DNA of 64,000 nucleotides from Spirosoma sp. KCTC 42546 (GCF_006965485.1 NZ_CP041360.1:868001-932000); one strand, 5' to 3'; shown: positions 38,715-46,948, numbered from the stretch's first letter. The notes: generated from the letters alone by a model not told the origin. Program-made: numbers and translations.

Positions 38715-38990
38715 ATGCAAAATCCCTTTGAAATTATTGCTTCGCGTCTCAGTACTATTGAAGCGCTGTTAATTGACATCAAACATCAACCACCAGCCAC
38801 CGCTTCTCCTTTAGTAGCTCCTCTGCCTATTTTCTCTAAAAAGCAGGTTATGGAAATGACTGGCTGGCCACCAGGAACGTTAAATCAAAAAATTGCGGAG
38901 ATGCCTGAAGGTGTAGTCATTAAGGGCCGCTCACGACGAAAATGTTTTGATCGCGAAAAATTTTTGGAGTGGTTAAAAACGCCCGCTTGA
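38715..38990 (+). CDS. MerR/excisionase-type helix-turn-helix protein
   Basis: 91 residues from the ATG at 38715 (MQNPFEIIASRLSTIEALL); an upstream start would overlap the previous gene. A helical N-terminus is followed by a winged HTH of the HTH_17 kind: IFSKKQVMEMTGWPPGTLNQKI then VVIKGRSRRKCFDREKFLEWLK, the usual tail of such domains. Similar small proteins precede RepA-like ATPases in Bacteroidetes mobile elements and are thought to bind their control regions. Confidence 0.72.
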   Translation: MQNPFEIIASRLSTIEALLIDIKHQPPATASPLVAPLPIFSKKQVMEMTGWPPGTLNQKIAEMPEGVVIKGRSRRKCFDREKFLEWLKTPA

Positions 38991-39131
38991 ATGGCTACAA
39001 TCATCCGAGTAGAAAAGTATATCAATGGATGATTGTTTGCATAGGACCAGTCTGTCGCTGGTACCTCATCTCCTATATGAATAGCCAATAGGCTGTTCAT
39101 ACCTATTCTCCAAAGCGTTTATTAATAAAAT

Positions 39132-39163
39132 AGCCTTGAAACCGCGCCAACAGTTTCAAGGCT
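39132..39163. terminator. 11-bp perfect hairpin upstream of RepA-like gene
   Basis: AGCCTTGAAAC at 39132-39142 pairs perfectly with GTTTCAAGGCT at 39153-39163 (10-nt loop). No strong T-run follows, so it may be a weak terminator after the HTH gene or a leader structure controlling the ATPase gene that starts 19 bp further on. Confidence 0.45.
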
Positions 39164-39181
39164 GAAAATCGTATTCAAAGA

Positions 39182-40513
39182 GTGAAATTTGAACAGCACA
39201 AAGATAAGGCTAATGACCTTACTAAGATCAATTTGCCCCGTCAATTTACAACTTTTACTAACGAAGACAACTATTTGGATGAATTCCCAAATAGTTATAA
39301 GTCAGATGAAAGTAAATTGGATGTAGCACAACTACGTGCGAAAAACGGTTTTGTCATTGATGAGATGAATCGAGTCCCTGATCCGTCCCTGCATAATACC
39401 AGTAATCAATCGGATGCTCCTGCAAAACCTATATTGAGTTCTCTACTGGCACTCGAGCAAGAATTGACAGAACTGGCCACTAAGCCGATCGTGTTTTCCC
39501 CTCCATTAATAAGTCGCGATGGCACTCCTATTGTTGGACGAAGTACAGTTAATATTATTCAGGGGACTTTTGGATCGCACAAATCCCGGTTAGCCGAGTT
39601 GTTCGGTGGTTTGATGCTGTCTCCTAACCTTAAACCTCCCCAGGCGCTGGGTTATGAGCGAACTTCCCTAGAACGGTATTGTCTCTGTTACATAGACAGT
39701 GAGCGGAATCGGCGAGAGGAATTACCCTTTGCCATTCAAAGCATGAAACGAAATGCAGGCTTAGGCATTGAAGACAAACCTGACAACTTTCGGTTTACCA
39801 GTATCAAAGGTGTAGGCCGTGCTAGACGACAACAGGCACTTGAAGCATTTATTGCTCATGTGCGTGATAATAGTTTGTTACATTTATTCTGCATTATTGA
39901 TGTCGTTACCGACTGCGTAGGTGATTTTAACAGAAGTGAAGAAGCACTATTACTATTTGATTTTCTCGGAAATCTATGTGACAATTACGACTCTACCTTC
40001 TTACTTGTCATTCACCAAAATCCAGGCACTGAAAAAGCTCGTGGGCATGTTGGCACAGAGGCAGCTAACAAATCAGCCACCGTCATGCAAATTGGCTTCG
40101 AAAAGGATGCAAAAGGTAATGATACAAACCTTATTCGGCTACGTTATATCAAAACCCGTCGGTGCCAGCGCCCAGAGCCACTTTATCTGGCCTACAACGA
40201 GACTACCTATAGTCTTATAGTAGCTGATGCCTCGACAATGGAAGCAGCTACCAGTCAACGAAAATTAAAAGCAGATGTGGATGATATCGCCGATCGGTTA
40301 ACTACCCTGTTGGCCGAAGGACCTATTCCAAAGCATGAAGTTGTAGGAATACTCGAAAAAGAGTTTTCGGCTAAAAATTCGACAATTCGTGAACGCCTGA
40401 AAGTTATTCAGGATGAGCCCCAGGAAATGTATAACAGCGATGGGCGCTTAGTGCAGTTATCCGACCGTAAAGCAGGGCGTAATCACTACTACTTACTTAA
40501 AGAGGTCGAATGA
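39182..40513 (+). CDS. RepA-like RecA-fold ATPase
   Basis: 443 residues from a GTG. A RecA-like core has a P-loop variant IIQGTFGSHKSRLAELFGG (about residues 122-140), a Walker-B region LLHLFCIIDVVTDCVGDF, and HQNPGTEKARGHVGTEAANKS, an arrangement seen in AAA_25/RepA-type helicases of plasmids. A C-terminal winged-helix (about 385-443) follows. The ATG at 39359 would cut into the N-terminus only. It precedes a Toprim-like primase gene, so the pair probably replicates the mobilizable element. Its stop codon lies inside the left arm of a 20-bp inverted repeat. Confidence 0.75.
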   Translation: MKFEQHKDKANDLTKINLPRQFTTFTNEDNYLDEFPNSYKSDESKLDVAQLRAKNGFVIDEMNRVPDPSLHNTSNQSDAPAKPILSSLLALEQELTELATKPIVFSPPLISRDGTPIVGRSTVNIIQGTFGSHKSRLAELFGGLMLSPNLKPPQALGYERTSLERYCLCYIDSERNRREELPFAIQSMKRNAGLGIEDKPDNFRFTSIKGVGRARRQQALEAFIAHVRDNSLLHLFCIIDVVTDCVGDFNRSEEALLLFDFLGNLCDNYDSTFLLVIHQNPGTEKARGHVGTEAANKSATVMQIGFEKDAKGNDTNLIRLRYIKTRRCQRPEPLYLAYNETTYSLIVADASTMEAATSQRKLKADVDDIADRLTTLLAEGPIPKHEVVGILEKEFSAKNSTIRERLKVIQDEPQEMYNSDGRLVQLSDRKAGRNHYYLLKEVE

Positions 40514-40566
40514 ATACTGTTACTGCCAAGGGCCATATATAGGGCTTTGGCAGTAACAGTATTCAT
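40510..40566. repeat. 20-bp perfect inverted repeat between RepA-like and primase genes
   Basis: The arm at 40510-40529 is exactly complementary to 40547-40566 with a 17-nt loop; the stop codon of the ATPase gene lies within the left arm. There is no T-tract, so a simple terminator is unlikely. Candidate roles are a single-strand initiation hairpin, a replication origin element or an attenuator ahead of the primase gene. Confidence 0.8.
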
Positions 40567-40613
40567 TTGAAGCTGCCAAAGTTATTCTGGCACTATCATT
40601 TGACAATAACAGC

Positions 40614-41747
40614 ATGAAGCTAACCACTCTCTGCGATCATCTGGAAATTGAATTCGGGACTCACATATTGGAATCTGTCACAGGGGTAGAATTACGTCAA
40701 GGTGGGCAGCCTATTCGTTTGTTCGATACCACGAAGCATAGTGCTGAAGTGTTTTATCGTAATGACCAGCGAGGCAAGCCATATATTCAAAACTTTCAAA
40801 CTGGTACCCGAATTTACCCAGTAACCGCCTATGCCCAAGTACATAGACTCACTATGACTGATGCTATTTATGAACTGGCGCGTACTTATGGTCTTGAGGA
40901 TGGCTATTATACTTCACGGCAGCCATTTCCACCAAGAAGTGCCCCATCAACTAAGCCGGATTACATTCCAAACGAACGTTACGAATCTTGCCGTAAGGGA
41001 TTTCAGCGGAACGGTTTATTTCTTTGGCTGTCTACTAGGTTTGGCATATCAGAAACATATCAAGCCTTCGAACTATATCGACTCGGAACATCTAAACACT
41101 GGATGTTTCAAAATACGTTAGCTACAACCTTGCCTCAATATGACCAGGCTGGCAATCTATGCCAAGTCAAGGTAATTCCATTTAGCCCTATAACAGGACG
41201 ACGAGCAAAACCAGAGCAGCTTCCTCCCAAGCTTAACCAGCAAACGAGTCATTATGAACCCGACCCTGGCGTTTGGTTTGCTGGGAAGTACCTATTACGA
41301 AAAAAGAAGGCCTACCTGGAGCAGTGCTATTTTGGTTTGCACCTTATATCCTTGTACCCTAAGAAGAAAGTTGCATTTGTCGAAGGTGAATCAACAGCCA
41401 TTACTGCTAGCATTGTTTATCCAGAATTTAACTGGCTAGCCTCAGGTGGATCGACTGGAAACTCCTGGAATAACCCAGATAAATTCAAAGCATTAGCAGG
41501 TTGTGATGTAGTACTCTGGCCTGATTCAGGGAAATTCGAAGAATGGAGTAGAAAAGCCATTCCTTTAGAGGGTTTGGTTACTAAGTTAGCCGTTAGCGAC
41601 TATGTTGAGAAGCACGCTTACAAATCCAACTTAGATTTACGTGATCTACTTTGTCTACCACAATGGAATATCGAGGGTCGTACTATTTATGGAGAGCCAT
41701 TAGCTCTAGAAATTTTGCAAAACTATCCGCCGGATTGGGATTGTTAG
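40614..41747 (+). CDS. DUF6371/Toprim-like primase-related protein
   Basis: 377 residues. An N-terminal part with an AEVFYRNDQRGKPYIQNF segment resembles the zinc-less CHC2-like region of plasmid primases. A Toprim-like core follows with KVAFVEGESTAITASIVYPEF and a later DVVLWPDSGKFEEWSRKA (acidic D-x-D-like turn). The final LDLRDLLCLP is common in this DUF6371-type family of Bacteroidetes mobile elements. Together with the RepA-like ATPase it forms a replication module. The following 430 bp hold no gene but a terminator and the first tRNA-derived repeat. Confidence 0.65.
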   Translation: MKLTTLCDHLEIEFGTHILESVTGVELRQGGQPIRLFDTTKHSAEVFYRNDQRGKPYIQNFQTGTRIYPVTAYAQVHRLTMTDAIYELARTYGLEDGYYTSRQPFPPRSAPSTKPDYIPNERYESCRKGFQRNGLFLWLSTRFGISETYQAFELYRLGTSKHWMFQNTLATTLPQYDQAGNLCQVKVIPFSPITGRRAKPEQLPPKLNQQTSHYEPDPGVWFAGKYLLRKKKAYLEQCYFGLHLISLYPKKKVAFVEGESTAITASIVYPEFNWLASGGSTGNSWNNPDKFKALAGCDVVLWPDSGKFEEWSRKAIPLEGLVTKLAVSDYVEKHAYKSNLDLRDLLCLPQWNIEGRTIYGEPLALEILQNYPPDWDC

Positions 41748-41846
41748 CCAAATAATCCTGATTTACCCGAACGTTATTTTTCTACCACTCTCAGACCTAA
41801 GAATAGCCAAACAAAGAATGTTTCAACCAACGTGTAAACCACAAAC

Positions 41847-41885
41847 AAAAAAGCACCTAACATTATCTGTTAAGTGCTTGATTTT
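41847..41885. terminator. intrinsic terminator, probably the original tRNA-Val terminator
   Basis: An 11-bp stem with one wobble pair (AAGCACCTAAC 41851-41861 with GTTAAGTGCTT 41869-41879), A-run before and T-rich sequence after, so it can act in both directions. It lies just outside the left att repeat, where the native terminator of the minus-strand tRNA-Val would be before any element inserted. Confidence 0.7.
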
Positions 41886-41890
41886 CAGTG

Positions 41891-41912
41891 GTGGGAGTTG
41901 ACGAACTTGAAC
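41891..41912. repeat. attL: left attachment site of element A (tRNA-Val 3' end copy)
   Basis: GTGGGAGTTGACG followed by five diverged bases and GAAC. The first 13 bases equal the 3' end of the tRNA-Val gene at 60797 (reverse strand) and the repeat at 51307. The five-base divergence marks where element sequence starts, placing the crossover within the first 13 bp. Confidence 0.85.
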
Positions 41913-41919
41913 ATAAAAA

Positions 41920-42066
41920 TGTAAGTGTCTGTGAATCAGTCTGCAATCAGATATAATTTCAAGCAAAATGTAAGTTTGTAAATATTATAGGAGTACAAAA
42001 CCAACCCTGTTAGATGGCAGAATATGATATTTTAAGTTAAGTTGTTGATAGTCAGAATGTAAGTTA
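41920..42066. promoter_or_regulatory. candidate integrase arm-binding sites, left end of A
   Basis: Three same-orientation copies of TGTAAGT(G/T) at 41920-41927, 41969-41977 and 42058-42066 in the otherwise gene-free 265 bp inside the left end. Inverted copies (AACTTACA) sit near the opposite ends at 51233-51252 and 60703-60710. Arm sites in this arrangement are typical of tyrosine-integrase elements. Confidence 0.5.
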
Positions 42067-42176
42067 TTATTTTTTGTGTTAGTCAATAAGATGAATGAAT
42101 AGAAAATAGTAGATTCTTTAAAGCAAGTATTTTATATATTTACTTTTAGTAAACAAAATATACAAATGGTAGCAGC

Positions 42177-42611
42177 ATGAAAGTATTTCTATCCCACAAC
42201 TCAGCCGATAAGTTACTAGTTGAAATAATAGGCGACAAGCTACGCAAGGACAATTTAGATCCTTGGCTTGACAAATGGAATCTTGTACCAGGTGACCCAT
42301 GGCAAGAAGCCCTTGAAGAAGCACTCGACGAATGTCAAGTATGCATCGTATTTTTTGGCAAAAGTGGTATAGGCCCATGGCAAAATGAAGAAATGCGTTC
42401 AGCCATTGAACAAAGAGTCTCAGATAAAAGCAAGGCATTTAAAGTTATACCAGTATTATTGCCGGGAGTTCATCAAGATAAAGATTTAAAAATTCCTAGA
42501 TTTATTAAACGTCTTACATGGGTTAATTTTAGCAATAGTATTGATGAGGATGAAGCCTATAGCTCCTTACTGTGGGGAATAACTGGAGTTAAGCCTGTAA
42601 AAAAAAAATAG
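42177..42611 (+). CDS. TIR domain, N-terminal part of TIR-NACHT-ECF sigma protein
   Basis: 144 residues forming a complete TIR domain: MKVFLSHNSADKLLV at the start (strand A and box 1), WLDKWNLVPGDPW, EALDECQVCIVFFGKSG and IGPWQNEEM, where the first Glu after W-x-x is the expected NAD-cleaving residue. Bacterial TIR domains with this Glu hydrolyse NAD or make cyclic ADP-ribose signals. The frame ends at a TAG directly after ten A residues (42599-42608). A -1 shift there enters the long frame that encodes the NACHT domain, which has no start codon of its own, so the TIR is best read as the effector of a fused sensor. If the shift does not occur, a free TIR protein is made. Confidence 0.85.
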   Translation: MKVFLSHNSADKLLVEIIGDKLRKDNLDPWLDKWNLVPGDPWQEALEEALDECQVCIVFFGKSGIGPWQNEEMRSAIEQRVSDKSKAFKVIPVLLPGVHQDKDLKIPRFIKRLTWVNFSNSIDEDEAYSSLLWGITGVKPVKKK

Positions 42612-44824
42612 TACATAAAACATTATTTGAAGAGGTTATTAAATTATATAAACTGTTAAATGCTAGAATAGAGACAAATCTTCTTATAAGCAATGAAGAA
42701 GTTCAAATAATTGCTGAATTTAGAAAACCACCTATTTTTACTTATAGACAACTTATTGAATGTATTGATGATATAGTAGATGAGGTAATCATTAAAGAAG
42801 TATATTTTAAATATAAAAAAATTCAAGAATCAATTAAAAATAGTGAACTTATAATAATTTCCAGTAAATTTTTCTCCAAAAAAGCTCTACTATCTGCGAG
42901 CGATTTTGGAATACAGTGCTTTAAAATACAAGACCTATATAATCAACTAGCCGATTTTAATGGCTATATAGAAAAGGTCAATTCTGAATTTGATTCTTCC
43001 TCTTTGAGTCAGTTTTACGTAGCCCAAAGTGCTTCTGACATAGAAGATTATGATGATGATTACTCTAATAATATAGCTTCTATTCACAAGCCTTTAGTTG
43101 AATACATTATTAAACTATTTAATGAAGAAAATAAAAATAGAATTGCCTTACTAGGAAATTTTGGTGTAGGTAAAACTAGCCTTTGCCATAAATTACATAT
43201 TGAATTAATAAGGTATTTTTTAAAAAACCCCTCTGCTAGAATTCCAATCTATTTCAACTTGAAAGATTTCTATTCGGGGTTTGATATTCATCAAACCCTT
43301 ACTAATTTTTTACAGAAACAACCTAATCTTGATATTGATTTGAAGCTTTTTCTAGAGCTTCAAAGGATGGGTAGATTCGTATTCATACTTGATGGATTTG
43401 ATGAAATGGCGACTAAAGTCGATAGGACAGTAGTAGCCGAAAACCTTAATGAGATTAATCGTTTATTCATCGAAGGAGATAATCAATTATTAATTACTTG
43501 TAGAACTCATTTTTTTCAAGAAAAAATTTCAGAACCATTTCTTGAAGATTATAATGTTTTGTACCTAACAGAATGGGGAGAGGAAGAATTAAAAGAATAT
43601 TTAAAAAAGAAATACGCAGGAGAATGGAATAATTATTGGACAAAATTACATAAAATACCTAATATATATGATTTGTTTAAAACCCCAATATTGGTTGAAA
43701 TGGTATTAAAAAGCCTATCCTCTGTTGAGAACTGGCAAAATATCAGCCCTGCAATTCTGTATGAAAAATATACAGATGATTGGATTTTACAGCAATCTAA
43801 AAGACGTGGGACTATGATGGGCAAAGAGGATCGTAGGAAATTTGTTGAAAACCTTGCAATAAAGCTATATGCGGAAAATGTTTCTAGTATTCATTTTGAG
43901 AGCCTGTATTCATTATCGCATACTTTGTCGGGATACAATGATAAAACAAGAATTGATTATTTTGATACTGATGCACGAACGTCAACTTTTCTCACAAAAA
44001 ATAGCTCTGGTTATTATGGTTTCAAACATAGGTCATTCATGGAGTTCTTTTGTGCATGCATAATTGTTAAAAGCATTAAAGTAGAAAATTCAGATTTATT
44101 AACTACTAAAGAATTAAGTTCGGAAATATTAAGCTTTATAGATGGCATTGAAATTGACCAAAACTCAATTAATATATTGACAGAATGGAGTAATAACTTT
44201 TCAAACAGAACTTTATCATTGAATTCTGTTAAAATATTGCAATCTAAAAATGTTGATCTTAGTAAAGAAGTTATTGAGAGGTATGATATAAACAAGGAAG
44301 ACTTCGATCTGTTGGACACAGCCTTTACAGGTGACCAGAAATCTCTTACCACTCTGTATTATAGTTACTATCCATTATTAATAAGTTATGGTTATAATAT
44401 ATTAGGACATAATAATATAGAAGCTGAAGAATCAATCACTGATGCTTTTATGCGAATTTTAGCTAAAGGTGATAGTATTAGATTTTCCACGAAAATTTCA
44501 TTTAAAAATTACCTTTTCAGTATTTATAAAAATATATTATTGAATAAATCGCGAAGGTCAATACAAAGTAGAAATATAATTTCTATAGAAGATTTGTCAG
44601 AAAGTGAAATATTTGAATATGCAGCAAGCTCGCCTTCAAATGAATTTGAACAGATTGATGCTATCCGACACATATTTCGGAAATTATCTGAAAATGATCG
44701 AAAGATTATAGAACTATACTATATTGAAGGCTATTCACAGAAAGAATTAGCAGATAAATTAAATGTCTCGATGTCTACTATTTATAGTAGAATTTCGCGT
44801 ATTAGAAATTATTTAAATTTATAG
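42608..44824 (+). CDS. NACHT NTPase with C-terminal ECF sigma factor domain
   Basis: 738 residues read from the -1 frame after the A10 tract; the frame is open from 42593 with no ATG, GTG or TTG before 43004 and no ATG until well past the P-loop. Fused numbering: linker 145-320; NACHT P-loop GNFGVGKTS at 327-335; Walker B FILDGFDEMA near 404; LLITCRTHFF sensor segment; KTPILVEMVL; FKHRSFMEFFCA, a hallmark of the NACHT C-terminal helical region. Residues about 711-882 are an ECF sigma factor: region 2 (LYYSYYPLLISYGYNIL...ITDAFMRIL...FKNYLFSIYKNILLNKSRR) and region 4 (LSENDRKIIELYYIEGYSQKELADKLNVS). It has the NLR-like plan effector-STAND-sensor, with a sigma factor where the sensor repeats usually are. 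Confidence 0.82.
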   Translation: MVHKTLFEEVIKLYKLLNARIETNLLISNEEVQIIAEFRKPPIFTYRQLIECIDDIVDEVIIKEVYFKYKKIQESIKNSELIIISSKFFSKKALLSASDFGIQCFKIQDLYNQLADFNGYIEKVNSEFDSSSLSQFYVAQSASDIEDYDDDYSNNIASIHKPLVEYIIKLFNEENKNRIALLGNFGVGKTSLCHKLHIELIRYFLKNPSARIPIYFNLKDFYSGFDIHQTLTNFLQKQPNLDIDLKLFLELQRMGRFVFILDGFDEMATKVDRTVVAENLNEINRLFIEGDNQLLITCRTHFFQEKISEPFLEDYNVLYLTEWGEEELKEYLKKKYAGEWNNYWTKLHKIPNIYDLFKTPILVEMVLKSLSSVENWQNISPAILYEKYTDDWILQQSKRRGTMMGKEDRRKFVENLAIKLYAENVSSIHFESLYSLSHTLSGYNDKTRIDYFDTDARTSTFLTKNSSGYYGFKHRSFMEFFCACIIVKSIKVENSDLLTTKELSSEILSFIDGIEIDQNSINILTEWSNNFSNRTLSLNSVKILQSKNVDLSKEVIERYDINKEDFDLLDTAFTGDQKSLTTLYYSYYPLLISYGYNILGHNNIEAEESITDAFMRILAKGDSIRFSTKISFKNYLFSIYKNILLNKSRRSIQSRNIISIEDLSESEIFEYAASSPSNEFEQIDAIRHIFRKLSENDRKIIELYYIEGYSQKELADKLNVSMSTIYSRISRIRNYLNL

Positions 44825-45250
44825 ATCTTTATCAAAACTAGTTATTTTCTCTTTTGCCCATTGTTCTAACTTACCGTCTGGGTCTAACTGTTTTTGAAAT
44901 ACTTCTTTAGTTATTCCAAAACCTTCAAAGCCTTTACCTAATTCCATAACCAGCGTCATAAAAGCTTCAATTTTACGCTGATTGTTGAGCATATAGTCGT
45001 TTTGTTCTTCTAATTTGGTTATTCGGCTAACTGATCTTCTATAATTTTTTGCTTCTATAGGAAATAAAATATCGAAAGGAGTGGTTTCTAAGGCTTTGGC
45101 TATCTCAATCACCTGATTTATAGACAAATCATTTCCCCGCTTCTCTAATCGGCTGTAATTGCTTCGTTCCATGTTCAGCCGTTCAGCCATTTCCACCTGT
45201 TTTATTCCCTTCTTTTCTCGGATTGCTCTTATAGTCTTGGCAATGTCCAT
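44819..45250 (-). CDS. XRE-family repressor of element A
   Basis: 143 residues. A canonical XRE helix-turn-helix (MDIAKTIRAIREKKGIKQ, then MAERLNMERSNYSRLEKRG) is followed by a short linker and a helical C-terminal part that probably dimerises. It is divergent from the small HTH/integrase operon, as repressors of temperate elements are, and its stop overlaps that of the NACHT-sigma gene by 6 bp. It is only about 60 percent identical by eye to the equivalent gene of element B, unlike the core genes. Confidence 0.82.
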   Translation of the reverse strand: MDIAKTIRAIREKKGIKQVEMAERLNMERSNYSRLEKRGNDLSINQVIEIAKALETTPFDILFPIEAKNYRRSVSRITKLEEQNDYMLNNQRKIEAFMTLVMELGKGFEGFGITKEVFQKQLDPDGKLEQWAKEKITSFDKDL

Positions 45251-45304
45251 TTCGCCGTGTGATTTTTTTGCAAAGTAATGGACTCATAATGAGATATTTG
45301 ATAA

Positions 45305-45333
45305 AAATATTGATATTTATGTTATCAATATTT
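45305..45333. promoter_or_regulatory. operator candidate: 11-bp perfect inverted repeat
   Basis: AAATATTGATA (45305-45315) and TATCAATATTT (45323-45333) are exact inverted copies with a 7-bp spacer, in the divergent region between the XRE gene and the small HTH gene. It abuts the -33 element of the rightward promoter, as expected for a repressor operator. Element B lacks this sequence. Confidence 0.6.
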
Positions 45334-45362
45334 GCACATTAAGAGTCAAATAATAATCTTTG
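45331..45362 (+). promoter_or_regulatory. Bacteroidetes-type promoter for the element A core
   Basis: TTTG at 45331-45334 and AATCTTTG at 45355-45362 (one mismatch to TAnnTTTG), 20 bp apart, as for Bacteroidetes -33/-7 promoters. The -33 element overlaps the inverted-repeat operator. Predicted transcription starts about 30 bp before the small HTH gene. Confidence 0.4.
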
Positions 45363-45394
45363 TGCCAATAATAATCATCATTAACCTTAGGATT

Positions 45395-45604
45395 ATGTAC
45401 ATACAAACACCAATCAGTCGAGCCGTTGAAGGCTTTGAAAAGCGTATAGGGCTGTCCGTTAAGTTCGACGGACGCTTCTACAGCCGCACGGGTATCAATC
45501 AAAAACGTTGGGGTATGCTAATGGCTGGAAAGCTAAAGCCTAACTCCGATGAACTGAGAAATATCTCAGAAGTATTTCAAGTGCCAGTTGTTGACTTACT
45601 CTAA
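45395..45604 (+). CDS. small HTH protein of element A core
   Basis: 69 residues from ATG at 45395; the upstream start adds an unlikely Ile-rich tail. It is almost identical to the element B copy (five substitutions). The stretch GINQKRWGMLMAGKLKPNSDELRNISEVF reads like an XRE-type HTH without a full dimer domain. Position just before the integrase suggests an excisionase or activator. It lies 50 bp from the integrase start. Confidence 0.72.
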   Translation: MYIQTPISRAVEGFEKRIGLSVKFDGRFYSRTGINQKRWGMLMAGKLKPNSDELRNISEVFQVPVVDLL

Positions 45605-45654
45605 ACCCTTGACCCGTATCGTTCGGTACGGGTTTAGTATAAATCCCCTTTTCT

Positions 45655-46902
45655 ATGACCTATCAGACCACTACTAAACAGCAACGAATTAAACCCTTTC
45701 GGGTGATCTGTTGGAGACGTAAGCAAGCGGAAAACGCTCAAGGGCTTGCTCCAATCATGTTTGAAATCAAATTCAATGGACAGACCAAAACCGTTCATTC
45801 AGGTATCTACTGCAAAGCTGATGAGCTGAGTACTAAGGAATTTGCCGTATTGGGCAATAATCCGGCAACTCAGCTACTCCAAAGTATGAAATCTGACTTT
45901 GAGAAATCATTCTCGAAAGTCAGCTTGTCAGGTGAAATCATTGATTTAGGCCGTATTTCTGATATGGTCATGAAGCAAGGGGGCTATGTTGACAAAACCC
46001 CGCTCTTTCGTGAAGTCCTAGAGCAACTTGTAACACGCTACCGGGAGCAAACGGGAAAGATTACGACGAAAGGAACACTCAAAGCCATTATTACGGCTCA
46101 GTATCGTTTGCATGACTATCTACGAGATTCAGGTAAATGGAATATTCGATTAGCGGAAATAAAGCCTGTTTTCGTCAGCGATGTAATAACATACATGCAG
46201 AGCAAGAAAGGTTATTCTAAGAACTACGCTAATAAAGTTATTCGGGTAGCCATGCAGGTTCTAAACCATGCCGAAGACGCGGAATGGATACCCCGTAACC
46301 CGCTCCGAAACGTTCGCCTGAAACATGAGCGGGTAAATATTGTCTATCTGGATGAGAAGGAAATAGAGCAGCTTAAAACGTATCATTTGCATAATGATAC
46401 GTTTGATTTAGTCCGTGATGGATTTTTATTTCAAGTTTATACGGGTCTCGCCTATACGGACATGACAAATGCTCTTATTGAGAATTTGACCACTATAGAC
46501 GATATGCCCTGTTTACGAGTCAAACGGGAAAAGACCAATACCCCTTGTTTGATACCACTCTTACCGCCCGCCCTGGCACTGATTGAGAAGTACAAAGATT
46601 GGCCGTTTTGCAAGCATTACGGTAGGCTGATACCCACAATAACAAACCAGAAAATGAATAATTATCTCAAGGAGATAGCTGGGATTTGTGGGATCAGTAA
46701 GCATTTGACCACGCATGTTGGCCGCAAATCGGCGGCTACATTTCTGGTCAATAACGGTGTTTCGCCCGTCGTGATTCAATCCATTTTAGGTCATTCCTCA
46801 TTCACTACTACCGCAAATCATTACGCCGTGACGATGGAACAAACGATAGTACGTGAAATGAATGACTTAGCTAAACGCAAGTTCCCTACAATGAAAACAT
46901 AA
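45655..46902 (+). CDS. int: tyrosine site-specific integrase of element A
   Basis: 415 residues: arm-binding region, SAM-like core-binding domain (about 120-210, TKGTLKAIITAQYRLHDYLR), and catalytic domain. Box II is TTHVGRKSAATFL (H-x-x-R), then LGHSS and HYAVT with the nucleophilic Tyr. Box I reads TGLAYTDM, with Ala where classic integrases have Arg, as in the Bacteroidetes IntDOT group. It should recombine the 13-bp tRNA-Val end with attP. Seven substitutions separate it from the element B copy. A 14-bp hairpin follows. Confidence 0.93.
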   Translation: MTYQTTTKQQRIKPFRVICWRRKQAENAQGLAPIMFEIKFNGQTKTVHSGIYCKADELSTKEFAVLGNNPATQLLQSMKSDFEKSFSKVSLSGEIIDLGRISDMVMKQGGYVDKTPLFREVLEQLVTRYREQTGKITTKGTLKAIITAQYRLHDYLRDSGKWNIRLAEIKPVFVSDVITYMQSKKGYSKNYANKVIRVAMQVLNHAEDAEWIPRNPLRNVRLKHERVNIVYLDEKEIEQLKTYHLHNDTFDLVRDGFLFQVYTGLAYTDMTNALIENLTTIDDMPCLRVKREKTNTPCLIPLLPPALALIEKYKDWPFCKHYGRLIPTITNQKMNNYLKEIAGICGISKHLTTHVGRKSAATFLVNNGVSPVVIQSILGHSSFTTTANHYAVTMEQTIVREMNDLAKRKFPTMKT

Positions 46903-46913
46903 GGCAAAAACAA

Positions 46914-46948
46914 AAGCCCGCTTACTATTACCAGTAGTAAGCGGGCTT
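46914..46948. terminator. hairpin between integrase and VapE genes, element A
   Basis: A 14-bp perfect stem (46914-46927 with 46935-46948, 7-nt loop). No long T-run follows, so it could be an attenuator that separates integrase expression from replication genes. The same hairpin is present in element B. Confidence 0.6.

Noticed and set aside
22516..41890. A third tandem element at tRNA-Val
   Set aside because: No further copy of the 13-bp tRNA end was found to the left and this region has no integrase; its backbone is plasmid-like.
42118..42438. A 106-residue minus-strand ORF over the TIR gene
   Set aside because: It is antisense to a well-supported TIR domain and has no independent support.
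43004..43006. TTG at 43004 as the start of a separate NACHT-sigma gene
   Set aside because: Coding sequence is continuous upstream to the A10 tract, and no ribosome-binding site or ATG lies nearby, so fusion with the TIR frame explains it better.
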